From positions 32,390 to 96,389 of the IMG/VR virus record IMGVR_UViG_3300025133_000048: DNA of 64,000 nt; one strand, given 5' to 3'. Shown one piece after another: positions 35,541 to 42,849 of the stretch. Under the pieces are notes generated by a model. It saw only the letters and a list, made by a program, of their open reading frames with translations. It made no database searches and was not told where the DNA came from. The stretch comes from a virus. The stretch's first letter is position 1, and each line of letters starts with the position of its first letter. The translations under genes and the position numbers were made by a program.

Positions 35541-37427
35541 ATGGCCAAAAACAAAAAATCACCTTATAATCCGGAATCCGGACTTTTTAAATCTTTAACA
35601 AGATTATTTTCCGGCCCGATTACACAAAGAAGAACACAGACAGGACGACAGTTACGTCGGAAGCATCTTGACATGTATTCTAGCAACTTCAAGTCCACCT
35701 CTGGTCGGCAATTCAAGAAGTGGGAAAACAACCCCATAAACTCAATAACTCTAAACATGATCTCAAACAGAAATCGAGCTGAGAGATACATAGACTTTGA
35801 TGAAATGGAATACGTACCGGAAATTGCTTCATCACTAGATATCTACGCAGATGAGATGACAACACATACGGAAATACGCCCGATGCTTCGCGTTAAGTGT
35901 GCAAATGAAGAAATCAAGCATGTACTTGCAAATCTTTATCACAATATCTTAAACATCGAGCACAATCTATTTGGATGGTCGCGTACTATGTGTAAGTATG
36001 GAGATTTCTTTCTCTATTTAGACATTGATGAAAATCTGGGTATTAGAAACGCCATCGGCCTACCTCCACAGGAAATAGAGAGACTTGAAGGTGAGGACGA
36101 AACCAATGCCAACTATGTTCAATTTCAATGGAATACAGCCGGTCTTACTTTGGAAAATTGGCAGATCGCACACTTTCGTATTCTAGGAAACGACAAACAT
36201 GCTCCGTACGGAACCTCAGTATTAGAGGCGTCTAGACGTATTTATCGACAACTGATTCTATTAGAAGATGCAATGATGGCTTATCGTATTGTTCGTGCAC
36301 CCGAACGTCGTGTATTTAAGATCGATGTTGGAGGGATACCCCCACAAGATGTAGAACAATACATGCAAAAAGTCATGACCCAAATGAAGCGTCACCAAGT
36401 GGTTGATCCTACAACTGGTAAGGTAGATTTGCGTTACAACCCTCTGTCAATTGAAGAGGATTATTATATCCCTGTAAGAGGGCAAACTGCGACGGACATA
36501 CAGAATCTTGCTGGTGGCCAGTTCACAGGACAGATAGACGATGTTAAATATCTTAGAGACAAACTCTTTGCAGCACTTAAAATTCCGCAATCATACCTTA
36601 CCATGGGCGACGGAGCATCAGAAGACAAGGCTACTCTTGCACAGAAAGACATTCGCTTCGCCAGAACCATTCAAAGGCTTCAAAGAGTTATCATCTCAGA
36701 GCTAGAAAAGGTTGGAATAATACATCTTTACACTTTGGGCTATCGTGATGATGATTTACTGTCTTTTAAACTACAGTTAAATAATCCTTCAAAGATTGCT
36801 GAGTTGCAAGAAATTGAACACTGGAAGGCTAGGTTTGACATCGCAGCTTCCGCAACAGAAGGGTATTTCTCAAAAAGATGGGTATCAGAACACCTTCTGG
36901 GAATGTCGGAAGACGAGTTCCTTAGAAACCAACGAGAAATGTATTTTGATAAGAAATATGCTGCTAAGCTTGAATCCGCTGCTAATGGCGAAGCTCCACC
37001 GGAAGATTCTGGTGGTCTCGGAGATTTGGGCGGAGATCGAGGCGGAGATGAGGACCTTGGGGATTTAACTGATGATTTCGAAGCACCAGAAACTGAAGAA
37101 GCTCCCGATGAGGATCTTTTGGCCGAACCAGCAGCCAAGAGAGACGACGGAAAGAGAGGTCCTTATAAGAGACATCAACGTTCTTATGACAAGGGCGGAA
37201 GAATTAAAAATTATAAAAGCCTAGCTACACCAGAAACCGGAACAGACAGAACCACATGGGCTGGTAAAACTGGTTTTGGAGGACTAGACTCAATTGCAAA
37301 GGGTATGGTTGAGGCAAAAGAAAAACATGACGCATTGGATGAAGAGAAGCTATTTAAAACAAACGCAGAGGTTCAATCTCTGTTAGCAGGATTATTTAAC
37401 AAGGACAAAAAACATGAAACACAATAA
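35541..37427 (+). CDS. 20: Portal vertex protein, gp20-like
   Basis: 628 aa (T4 gp20 is 524). The body matches T4-type portals: EIASSLDIYADE near residue 95, KYGDFFLYLDI, a wing/stem region with HFRILGNDKHAPYGTSVLE, QLILLEDAMMAYRIVRAPERRVF, and VKYLRDKLFAALKIPQSYL. It forms the dodecameric ring through which DNA enters. The extra length is a C-terminal extension (about 475-628) that is Gly/Asp/Glu-rich (GGLGDLGGDRGGDEDLGDL) and then basic. The gene has a perfect sigma70-type promoter and overlaps the next gene by 14 bases. Confidence 0.92.
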   Translation: MAKNKKSPYNPESGLFKSLTRLFSGPITQRRTQTGRQLRRKHLDMYSSNFKSTSGRQFKKWENNPINSITLNMISNRNRAERYIDFDEMEYVPEIASSLDIYADEMTTHTEIRPMLRVKCANEEIKHVLANLYHNILNIEHNLFGWSRTMCKYGDFFLYLDIDENLGIRNAIGLPPQEIERLEGEDETNANYVQFQWNTAGLTLENWQIAHFRILGNDKHAPYGTSVLEASRRIYRQLILLEDAMMAYRIVRAPERRVFKIDVGGIPPQDVEQYMQKVMTQMKRHQVVDPTTGKVDLRYNPLSIEEDYYIPVRGQTATDIQNLAGGQFTGQIDDVKYLRDKLFAALKIPQSYLTMGDGASEDKATLAQKDIRFARTIQRLQRVIISELEKVGIIHLYTLGYRDDDLLSFKLQLNNPSKIAELQEIEHWKARFDIAASATEGYFSKRWVSEHLLGMSEDEFLRNQREMYFDKKYAAKLESAANGEAPPEDSGGLGDLGGDRGGDEDLGDLTDDFEAPETEEAPDEDLLAEPAAKRDDGKRGPYKRHQRSYDKGGRIKNYKSLATPETGTDRTTWAGKTGFGGLDSIAKGMVEAKEKHDALDEEKLFKTNAEVQSLLAGLFNKDKKHETQ

Positions 37428-38214
37428 GAAAAGAAATACCGCTTTTCTTTACGAATGTCTAATCAAAGAGACAACAAGAGCCATTGTACGTAAAGATGAG
37501 GTTAAAAAAGATGCTATAATAAGCATCATTAAAGAGAACTTTGCAAAAGGTACGCCACTATATAACGATCTCCAGACCTACAAGCAGCTCTTGGAAACTA
37601 AAAATTTAAAAACAGATTTTGCTGCAAGATTTATTGTTGAAGTTAAAAAAGATTGGGAATCGTTAGATCGAAAAGAAATCTTCAATCAACAGACTATTCT
37701 TATTAAACAAATAAATGAAACACTTGGTTCTGATGTTTTTGGAAACTTTGTGCAGAACTATCGTAATCTTGCGACAATTGGGCAATTTTTCAACTCCTCT
37801 TCTGTTGCTGCTAAGAATAGACTAATGCTAGAAGACAAGGTGAAAATACTTGTAATGGTTGAAGAAAAAGAACTAAAAGAAGACAAAATGCTTCACTTGG
37901 ATAAGCTCACTTATAATACATTTGTTAACAAGTTCAATGAAACGTATCAACACACTTTGCGCAACGAACAAAGAAGCCTGTTGACCAATTATATTACATC
38001 GTTTTCAGATAATGGATTGGGACTTAAAGCGTTTATGAATGAAGAGTTGGGAAGAATTAAAGAAGAGATTGACTCATTAACAGATTCTCCGTATACGGAC
38101 AGACTTCAGGAAATTAAAACAAAGCTAGAGTCATATGCGAATGTTCCCTTAACAGAACAGATTGTTAAAGAAGTGTTTTACATTCAAGATTTGATTGCGG
38201 AGATCAAGAAATGA
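37414..38214 (+). CDS. Unknown 266-aa helical protein downstream of portal
   Basis: No family recognised. The sequence is almost entirely helical and charged, with coiled-coil potential near the end (LGRIKEEIDSL, RLQEIKTKLESY). It starts with a basic patch (MKHNKKRNTAFLYE). It overlaps the portal gene by 14 bases and the next gene by ATGA, so all are coupled. T4 has small core genes (67, 68) between portal and protease; this gene is in the equivalent place but far longer, and I cannot claim homology. Confidence 0.55.
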   Translation: MKHNKKRNTAFLYECLIKETTRAIVRKDEVKKDAIISIIKENFAKGTPLYNDLQTYKQLLETKNLKTDFAARFIVEVKKDWESLDRKEIFNQQTILIKQINETLGSDVFGNFVQNYRNLATIGQFFNSSSVAAKNRLMLEDKVKILVMVEEKELKEDKMLHLDKLTYNTFVNKFNETYQHTLRNEQRSLLTNYITSFSDNGLGLKAFMNEELGRIKEEIDSLTDSPYTDRLQEIKTKLESYANVPLTEQIVKEVFYIQDLIAEIKK

Positions 38215-38807
38215 AAATAACAATAACACCCTCAGACTTTGGAAATGAAATAGATACAACTACCGACATAGATGTTGTGCCAACCGTTGGAGTGCGAATA
38301 GTAAATCCAAATAAAGAAACGATAGAGCTTGAGATGAATATGAGACGCGCTCTTAACGGAGACCTGATGATCTTTGAGCATAAAGAGATCGATATTGTTA
38401 TAATGAAGGATAAGAAAAAAGTTGTTGCTTTTGCCAAGGACTTGATGTCCGAAATAGTCTACGGAGCAGAAGCTCGTCTGATGGAGCATTTGAAAGTTGC
38501 CGGCATTATAGAATATGACTCCATACAAGGAGGCAATGTGTATGGATCTTTAGAGGGAAAGATACAAAATTCTTCTGATCGTGATCCAATTAAAATGACA
38601 ATTTATCAAGTCTACCAATGGCTCCAAGCAGAAAAACCGTACACAGAAGCAGTAAAGGGGCATGACGAAATGATGAATGATGCCTTTCTTGACCCAGATG
38701 CAGAGCATTCAACCGAGCTTGGCGAAGTTCCTCATCAAGACGAAAAAGGCTCCATCAATCAAAAAGGATTGTTTTCTCCATATTTCTATGGACGATTTAC
38801 ATACTAA
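38211..38807 (+). CDS. Unknown 198-aa protein in head gene cluster
   Basis: No family recognised. The N-terminal third is beta-rich (ITPSDFGNEIDTTTDIDVV, VGVRIVNPNKETIELEM), the middle alpha/beta (IMKDKKKVVAFAKDLMSEIV), and the last third acidic and probably flexible, ending LFSPYFYGRFTY. It is coupled to both neighbours (ATGA before, TAATG after). A head-assembly role is possible from position only. Confidence 0.5.
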   Translation: MKITITPSDFGNEIDTTTDIDVVPTVGVRIVNPNKETIELEMNMRRALNGDLMIFEHKEIDIVIMKDKKKVVAFAKDLMSEIVYGAEARLMEHLKVAGIIEYDSIQGGNVYGSLEGKIQNSSDRDPIKMTIYQVYQWLQAEKPYTEAVKGHDEMMNDAFLDPDAEHSTELGEVPHQDEKGSINQKGLFSPYFYGRFTY

Positions 38808-39181
38808 TGACTGTAAATCTTATTGAAATAAATTCTGATTTAATTTGGTTTGTCTTGGCAGCTTATGGATTAACACAAATTTTGGTCTATTCGAAAGTCT
38901 TTGAAAAGATAAGACCCAATAGAGATCAGTGGGGTCTTATTGGATACATGGCCAATTGTTCAATGTGTATGGGCTTTTGGGTTGGGATGTTTTTGTTCTT
39001 CATAAACGGATTTACAGAACTATTTACATTTGATTATAATATAGGCAACATGTTTGTTTGCGGCTGGATTTCTTCGGGTACTTCGTATTTTTTATCTATG
39101 ATACTTAACGATGAAGGTTTAAAGATTCAAGGAAACAAAACAACTTGTGAATGCTCAACAACACAAAGGAGTAAGTTATGA
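38807..39181 (+). CDS. Small multi-pass membrane protein (DUF1360-like)
   Basis: 124 aa with three likely membrane segments: LIWFVLAAYGLTQILVY, CMGFWVGMFLFFING and MFVCGWISSGTSYFLSMIL. The segment NCSMCMGFWVG is reminiscent of DUF1360-type proteins, where a Cys pair precedes a membrane helix. The tail has two more cysteines (CECSTTQ). T4 gp20/gp40 prohead initiation occurs at the membrane, so a membrane protein between portal and protease genes could anchor assembly, but this is only a contextual idea. Confidence 0.5.
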   Translation: MTVNLIEINSDLIWFVLAAYGLTQILVYSKVFEKIRPNRDQWGLIGYMANCSMCMGFWVGMFLFFINGFTELFTFDYNIGNMFVCGWISSGTSYFLSMILNDEGLKIQGNKTTCECSTTQRSKL

Positions 39182-39231
39182 TGAAAAAATGGATGTTACA
39201 ACCAGTTCGTCGTTGCTGTTCAGGAAGCTGA
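39178..39231 (+). CDS. 17-codon micro-ORF
   Basis: ATG at 39178 overlaps the previous stop (ATGA) and has a perfect AAGGAG (39166-39171) six bases upstream. It encodes MMKKWMLQPVRRCCSGS and ends with TGA at 39229-39231. The strong ribosome binding site has no other start to serve, because the next gene begins at 39268 with its own GGAG. The peptide is basic with a Cys-Cys pair. It could be a real micro-protein or a leader peptide controlling the protease gene; a small hairpin follows it. Confidence 0.5.
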   Translation: MMKKWMLQPVRRCCSGS

Positions 39232-39236
39232 CTCAA

Positions 39237-39251
39237 ACGGGTAGCGCCCGT
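39237..39251 (+). promoter_or_regulatory. Small hairpin before the prohead protease gene
   Basis: ACGGG and CCCGT flank a five-base loop (TAGCG). No T-run follows, so it is not a standard terminator. It lies between the micro-ORF stop and the GGAG of the protease gene and might affect translation. Confidence 0.4.
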
Positions 39252-39267
39252 ATATTTGGAGATTTAA

Positions 39268-39900
39268 ATGAGTAAACAATTATTAACAGAATTTTTTGAG
39301 CTATGTCCAAACGGACGCTGCCTAGACATGCTTAGCGAAAGACAAAAACGAGAAGTCGTTGAAGAAGGCGTCGTCTATCTTACCGGTCGCATTCAAACTG
39401 CTGGTAAGAAGAATGGTAATGGACGAGTCTATCCAAGACCAGTTCTCGAGAAAGAAATTAAAAACTATCAAAGAGTAGTGGCCGACAATAGAGCCACCGG
39501 TGAATTGGACCACCCAGAAGATTCAGTAATTAATCTTAAGAATGTTTCACACATAATTGTAGAGTGCTGGTGGAACGGTGATGATGTAATGGGTAAAATC
39601 AAAGTTCTTGATACCCCCTCTGGTCGTATTCTTAAGGATTTAATTAATGCCGGCGTAAAGCTGGGTATCTCTTCGCGAGGACTTGGATCTGTAAACGAAG
39701 GATATGATGGAATTATAACAGTTAATGAAGATTTCCAATTAATTTGCTTTGACATCGTCTCAGAACCGTCAACCCCTAATGCGTTTGTATATCCGGATGA
39801 TAAAAAAGAAATGTTTGGCTCTGATGCCTTCAAGGTCAAGATGAGAGAAAACAAAGAAAACCAAATTGATAACCTATTTAATAAGATTCTGAGGGACTAA
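39268..39900 (+). CDS. 21: Prohead core protease, gp21-like
   Basis: 210 aa, the size of T4 gp21 (212). The catalytic His is in GELDHPED (H82) and the Ser in GISSRGLGS (S135/S136), as in the gp21 (U35-type) assembly proteases; NGNGRVYPRPVLEKEI near residue 50 is also typical. It sits inside the prohead, matures itself, then trims scaffold and capsid proteins, usually after (L/I)xE. GGAG lies upstream and the gene overlaps the next by TAATG. Confidence 0.92.
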   Translation: MSKQLLTEFFELCPNGRCLDMLSERQKREVVEEGVVYLTGRIQTAGKKNGNGRVYPRPVLEKEIKNYQRVVADNRATGELDHPEDSVINLKNVSHIIVECWWNGDDVMGKIKVLDTPSGRILKDLINAGVKLGISSRGLGSVNEGYDGIITVNEDFQLICFDIVSEPSTPNAFVYPDDKKEMFGSDAFKVKMRENKENQIDNLFNKILRD

Positions 39901-40310
39901 TGAATAAGCAAGAATTAAAGCAAGTTTTAAAACCATTGATTAAAGAGTGTATCCGAGAAGTAATTTTTGAGGAAGGTGCTCTTTCTTCTGTTGTTTCGGA
40001 AGTGGTTAAGGGAATGGGTCAACCAATTGTAGAGACCAAACAAACGTTCCCAACAAAACAAAAGCCACAGTATGAAACAGATGATCAAGCAAGAGAAAGG
40101 CTTCAAGAAAAAAGAAAAAAGATAATGGAAGCCGTTGGGGCCGATGCCTATAACGGCATTAATCTTTTTGAAGGAACTACTCCTGCACCTGCTCAAACAG
40201 AAACAAAACACGGACCCTTAGCAGACACGGATCCCAAGGACGCTGGTATTGACATCAGCACAGTTATGGGTAAGTCCTCGGCTATTTGGTCAAAGATGGC
40301 AGGTAAATAA
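39900..40310 (+). CDS. Unknown 136-aa protein, possible prohead core component
   Basis: No family recognised. The N-terminus is an amphipathic helix (LKQVLKPLIKECIREVIFEEG), the middle is charged (DDQARERLQEKRKKIMEAV) and the rest Pro/Thr/Gly-rich and probably disordered, ending TVMGKSSAIWSKMAGK. It is coupled to the protease by TAATG and to the bS21 gene by TAATG. Being next to the protease, it may be a small scaffold or internal protein. Confidence 0.5.
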   Translation: MNKQELKQVLKPLIKECIREVIFEEGALSSVVSEVVKGMGQPIVETKQTFPTKQKPQYETDDQARERLQEKRKKIMEAVGADAYNGINLFEGTTPAPAQTETKHGPLADTDPKDAGIDISTVMGKSSAIWSKMAGK

Positions 40311-40516
40311 TGGGTACAAATTATTCAGTAAAAGTCAGAAGAAAGGATAACATAGAAAGAGTTATCAAGAGATTTATCAAAAAATGTAAAAAACTTGGCA
40401 TAATTGATGAAGCCAAGGATAGAAGGCACTTCACAAAACCTTCTGAAAAGAAACGGAGAGCAAAGGCACGCGCAATACGTCGTCACAAGAAACAACTAGC
40501 AAAACAGAGGAAATAA
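40310..40516 (+). CDS. rpsU: Ribosomal protein bS21 homologue
   Basis: 68 aa, close to bacterial bS21 (71 aa in E. coli), and very basic. It matches the bS21 plan: an N-terminal VKVRRKDNIERVIKRFIKKC, then KKLGIIDEAKDRRHFTKPSE, then a long basic helix KRRAKARAIRRHKKQLAKQ. bS21 sits on the small subunit near the anti-Shine-Dalgarno end of 16S rRNA and affects initiation. Phage-encoded bS21 is known from other marine and uncultured phages and is thought to replace or compete with the host copy. It overlaps the previous gene by one base, placing it in the head-assembly operon. Confidence 0.85.
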   Translation: MGTNYSVKVRRKDNIERVIKRFIKKCKKLGIIDEAKDRRHFTKPSEKKRRAKARAIRRHKKQLAKQRK

Positions 40517-40517
40517 A

Positions 40518-40525
40518 CTATTTAT
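40518..40525 (+). promoter_or_regulatory. Intergenic octamer CTATTTAT, candidate late promoter (copy 5)
   Basis: Just after the bS21 stop, 19 bases before the start of the first fibre/decoration gene. Here it forms part of a small inverted repeat, ACTA and TAGT around TTTATT. Confidence 0.5.
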
Positions 40526-40544
40526 TTAGTATTTTGGATTAAAC

Positions 40545-40898
40545 ATGGCTAATAACATTTATAGTGTAGGTATACGGAACGTTGGTTCCTATCAAGTAGC
40601 GGGGTCTCCTTATTTGACCGCCTCTACGTTAACTGATGAGGAAAAGCAATTTAGCTTTCCTTATGTGACGAAAAGAATATTGGTACAGAATACCGGATCA
40701 AATGATGCTTATCTTTATTTTTCTGGTTCTTCTGTCAATAAGTTGATTCTTCCATCTAATACGAAAATTGATTTAGATGTCAAATGTACACTCCTTTATA
40801 TATCTGCCTCATCACAGACAGGGGTTCAGATTTTTGCTGAGGTTACAAACATACCAGTTGGTAGAATGTATTCTTTTGATGGCTTGGGGGGAGTTTAA
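40545..40898 (+). CDS. Small virion protein, paralogue triplet member 1
   Basis: 117 aa, beta-rich. It opens with the signature VGIRNVGSYQVAGSPYLTAS shared by the next two genes, and ends with VKCTLLYISAS and an ITNIP-type closing strand followed by GRMYSFDG. A single small beta-sandwich domain, probably a decoration or fibre-base protein. It is coupled to the next gene by TAATG. An intergenic octamer precedes it. Function inferred from fold type and context. Confidence 0.6.
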   Translation: MANNIYSVGIRNVGSYQVAGSPYLTASTLTDEEKQFSFPYVTKRILVQNTGSNDAYLYFSGSSVNKLILPSNTKIDLDVKCTLLYISASSQTGVQIFAEVTNIPVGRMYSFDGLGGV

Positions 40899-41266
40899 TG
40901 TCTAATAATATATACGGAGTCGGACTTTATAATGTAGGTTCCTATCAAGTTGCTGGTCGGCCATTTTGTGCTACCGGCTCAACTGCGGTTGCTCGGACAG
41001 ATTTAAGCTTCCCAGAAGTTACAAAAGAGCTTGTTGTCTTGAATAGACATGGTTCTCAAGATTTGTATGTATTCTTCCACACAGGAAGCACAGAAAACAA
41101 TAGATTTAAAATTGCCGCTGGTGAACAGCATACTTTTAAAGTGAAGTGCAAAGAAGTTTTTCTTACAGGCTCAGCCACAGGAACTACATACACTTTATAC
41201 GCTTCGTTAACACACATTCCAGCTAGTCGCATGTTTAATCTAACTGGTAGTGGTATAACGGAGTAG
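40898..41266 (+). CDS. Small virion protein, paralogue triplet member 2
   Basis: 122 aa. It repeats the layout of member 1: VGLYNVGSYQVAGRPFCATG at the start, VKCKEVFLTGS in the middle and LTHIPASRMFNLTGSG at the end. Tandem gene duplication is the simplest explanation. The two copies differ enough to suggest distinct places in the virion. Confidence 0.6.
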   Translation: MSNNIYGVGLYNVGSYQVAGRPFCATGSTAVARTDLSFPEVTKELVVLNRHGSQDLYVFFHTGSTENNRFKIAAGEQHTFKVKCKEVFLTGSATGTTYTLYASLTHIPASRMFNLTGSGITE

Positions 41267-41268
41267 AG

Positions 41269-42849
41269 ATGAGCAGTGATTTTAAATATACAGCGGGATT
41301 GAGGAATGTAGGGTCTTATCAGGTTGCTGGTAAACCCTTTCTTACTGCTTCAACTGTTACAGACGGAAATGAATTGCAAATTAACTTTTCCGAAGCATCT
41401 AACAACATTTCAGTAAAGTTGGATAATGCCGGTGCAAAGGCTACCGGTGATGTAACTGCTGCTTATCCAACCGCATCTGCTAGCCCTACATACACAACTG
41501 CTGGTACTTTGGAATCTGATCACCATGGTGATACCTTCGAGCTTGACGGAACAACCTTTACGGTCAACTACGAAGGCACGGGGTCTTTTGGAACAAACGA
41601 GATCAAAACCTATGAACAAACAGGGAGTGCTTTAAATTTTCCAAACCCAAGTGACGTTAATGATATATACTTAAAAGCGGATAATTATGGGACAGCAAGA
41701 TCTTTTGTTCCAAACGATGGGAACCCATGGTCTGTATCGTTTTGGCTGAACAAACAACCAACGGGAGACTCCAATTCAACTATTTTTAAATTTGGAAGTA
41801 CTGAAGACATAGGAGATAGCTCAAATCTACAGTTTACCGTATTGGCAACTGCACAAGGAAACACTTTAGTTCTGTGGCAACCCAATAAAGCTTCCGCTGG
41901 TGCTGATAATGTTTCTTTTTCCAATGCTATTCCAAACAATGAGTTTCGTCATTTTGTTATTACATGTGACGGAGTATCTCATCGAGCAACCTATACTTTA
42001 TATAGAGATGGAACGCAGTTTGGCTCTTCTACTCAAATGGGCGTACATGTCACTGATATGTGTGACTTTGACGAACACCTGTTCATCGGAGACGCAGAAG
42101 CGGATCCTGCTGTTGCACCTCAAGAACTAAATGGCTATTTACAAACTTTTGGCATTTGGAATAAGCAATTGAGTGCCACAGAAGCAAATGAACTATACAA
42201 TAGTGGATCTGTTAAATTAGCACAAAACTCATCGATGGCTGCCAATTTGGTTGATTGGTGGAGATTTGATTCAAGCTCATCCGGCTTTCAGTCCGCTGGT
42301 GATACCGAAGGTACAAGTTATAATTCCAATGAAGGCACCACTTTAACAGGAGCGGCAAACTTTGCCGCCAATGTCACCGTTGTACAAGGTATTCCAATTG
42401 AGAGACATACACAATCAGAGTTCTACACTGCTGTTACAAATGCTTTCAACACAACGACAAACTTTGGAACATTCAATATCGCAACTCCAAATGCCAATAG
42501 CTCGGTCATTGGAATAACTGCTACTGCAAATGGAACTGGTGGTAATAACAAGATTCTAACTTTTTCTGCAAATGAAACATTCACAGCCAGAACAGACACT
42601 TCAGGTGGTTCTGCTGGTGGGAATTTAAGAGTTCACTTTAGATCAACCGGTTCTCTTCCAAATGTTGCCAACAATAGGCATTATTGGGAACTATCCTCCG
42701 CAGATGAAACAATAGAGATGAACATAAAATCAAAAGAAATTTATTTATCAGCTGATGGTGGTGATTGCGACTTTAGCTTGTCCGCAGATCTGACTAATAT
42801 TTCAGTTAGTAAAATGTATCAACACACAGGATCAGGGGTAGATGAGTAA
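41269..42849 (+). CDS. Virion protein, paralogue triplet member 3 with inserted LamG domain
   Basis: 526 aa. The first 45 residues (AGLRNVGSYQVAGKPFLTAS) and the last 45 (IKSKEIYLSADG, LTNISVSKMYQHTGSG) match members 1 and 2, but about 400 residues separate them. The insert contains a LamG domain at about 145-325 (NPWSVSFWLNKQ, EFRHFVITCDG, FGIWNKQLSATEANELYNSG, then VDWWRFDS). So a small beta domain has gained a carbohydrate-binding-type module. Coupled to the long fibre gene by TAATG. Likely a surface adhesin. Confidence 0.65.
   Translation: MSSDFKYTAGLRNVGSYQVAGKPFLTASTVTDGNELQINFSEASNNISVKLDNAGAKATGDVTAAYPTASASPTYTTAGTLESDHHGDTFELDGTTFTVNYEGTGSFGTNEIKTYEQTGSALNFPNPSDVNDIYLKADNYGTARSFVPNDGNPWSVSFWLNKQPTGDSNSTIFKFGSTEDIGDSSNLQFTVLATAQGNTLVLWQPNKASAGADNVSFSNAIPNNEFRHFVITCDGVSHRATYTLYRDGTQFGSSTQMGVHVTDMCDFDEHLFIGDAEADPAVAPQELNGYLQTFGIWNKQLSATEANELYNSGSVKLAQNSSMAANLVDWWRFDSSSSGFQSAGDTEGTSYNSNEGTTLTGAANFAANVTVVQGIPIERHTQSEFYTAVTNAFNTTTNFGTFNIATPNANSSVIGITATANGTGGNNKILTFSANETFTARTDTSGGSAGGNLRVHFRSTGSLPNVANNRHYWELSSADETIEMNIKSKEIYLSADGGDCDFSLSADLTNISVSKMYQHTGSGVDE

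Noticed and set aside
37515-37520. TATAAT inside the gene after the portal
   Set aside because: No -35 box at the right distance and it lies within a coding region.
40310-40516. Histone-like or generic basic protein
   Set aside because: The order of motifs and the length match bS21 throughout, which is more specific than basic composition.
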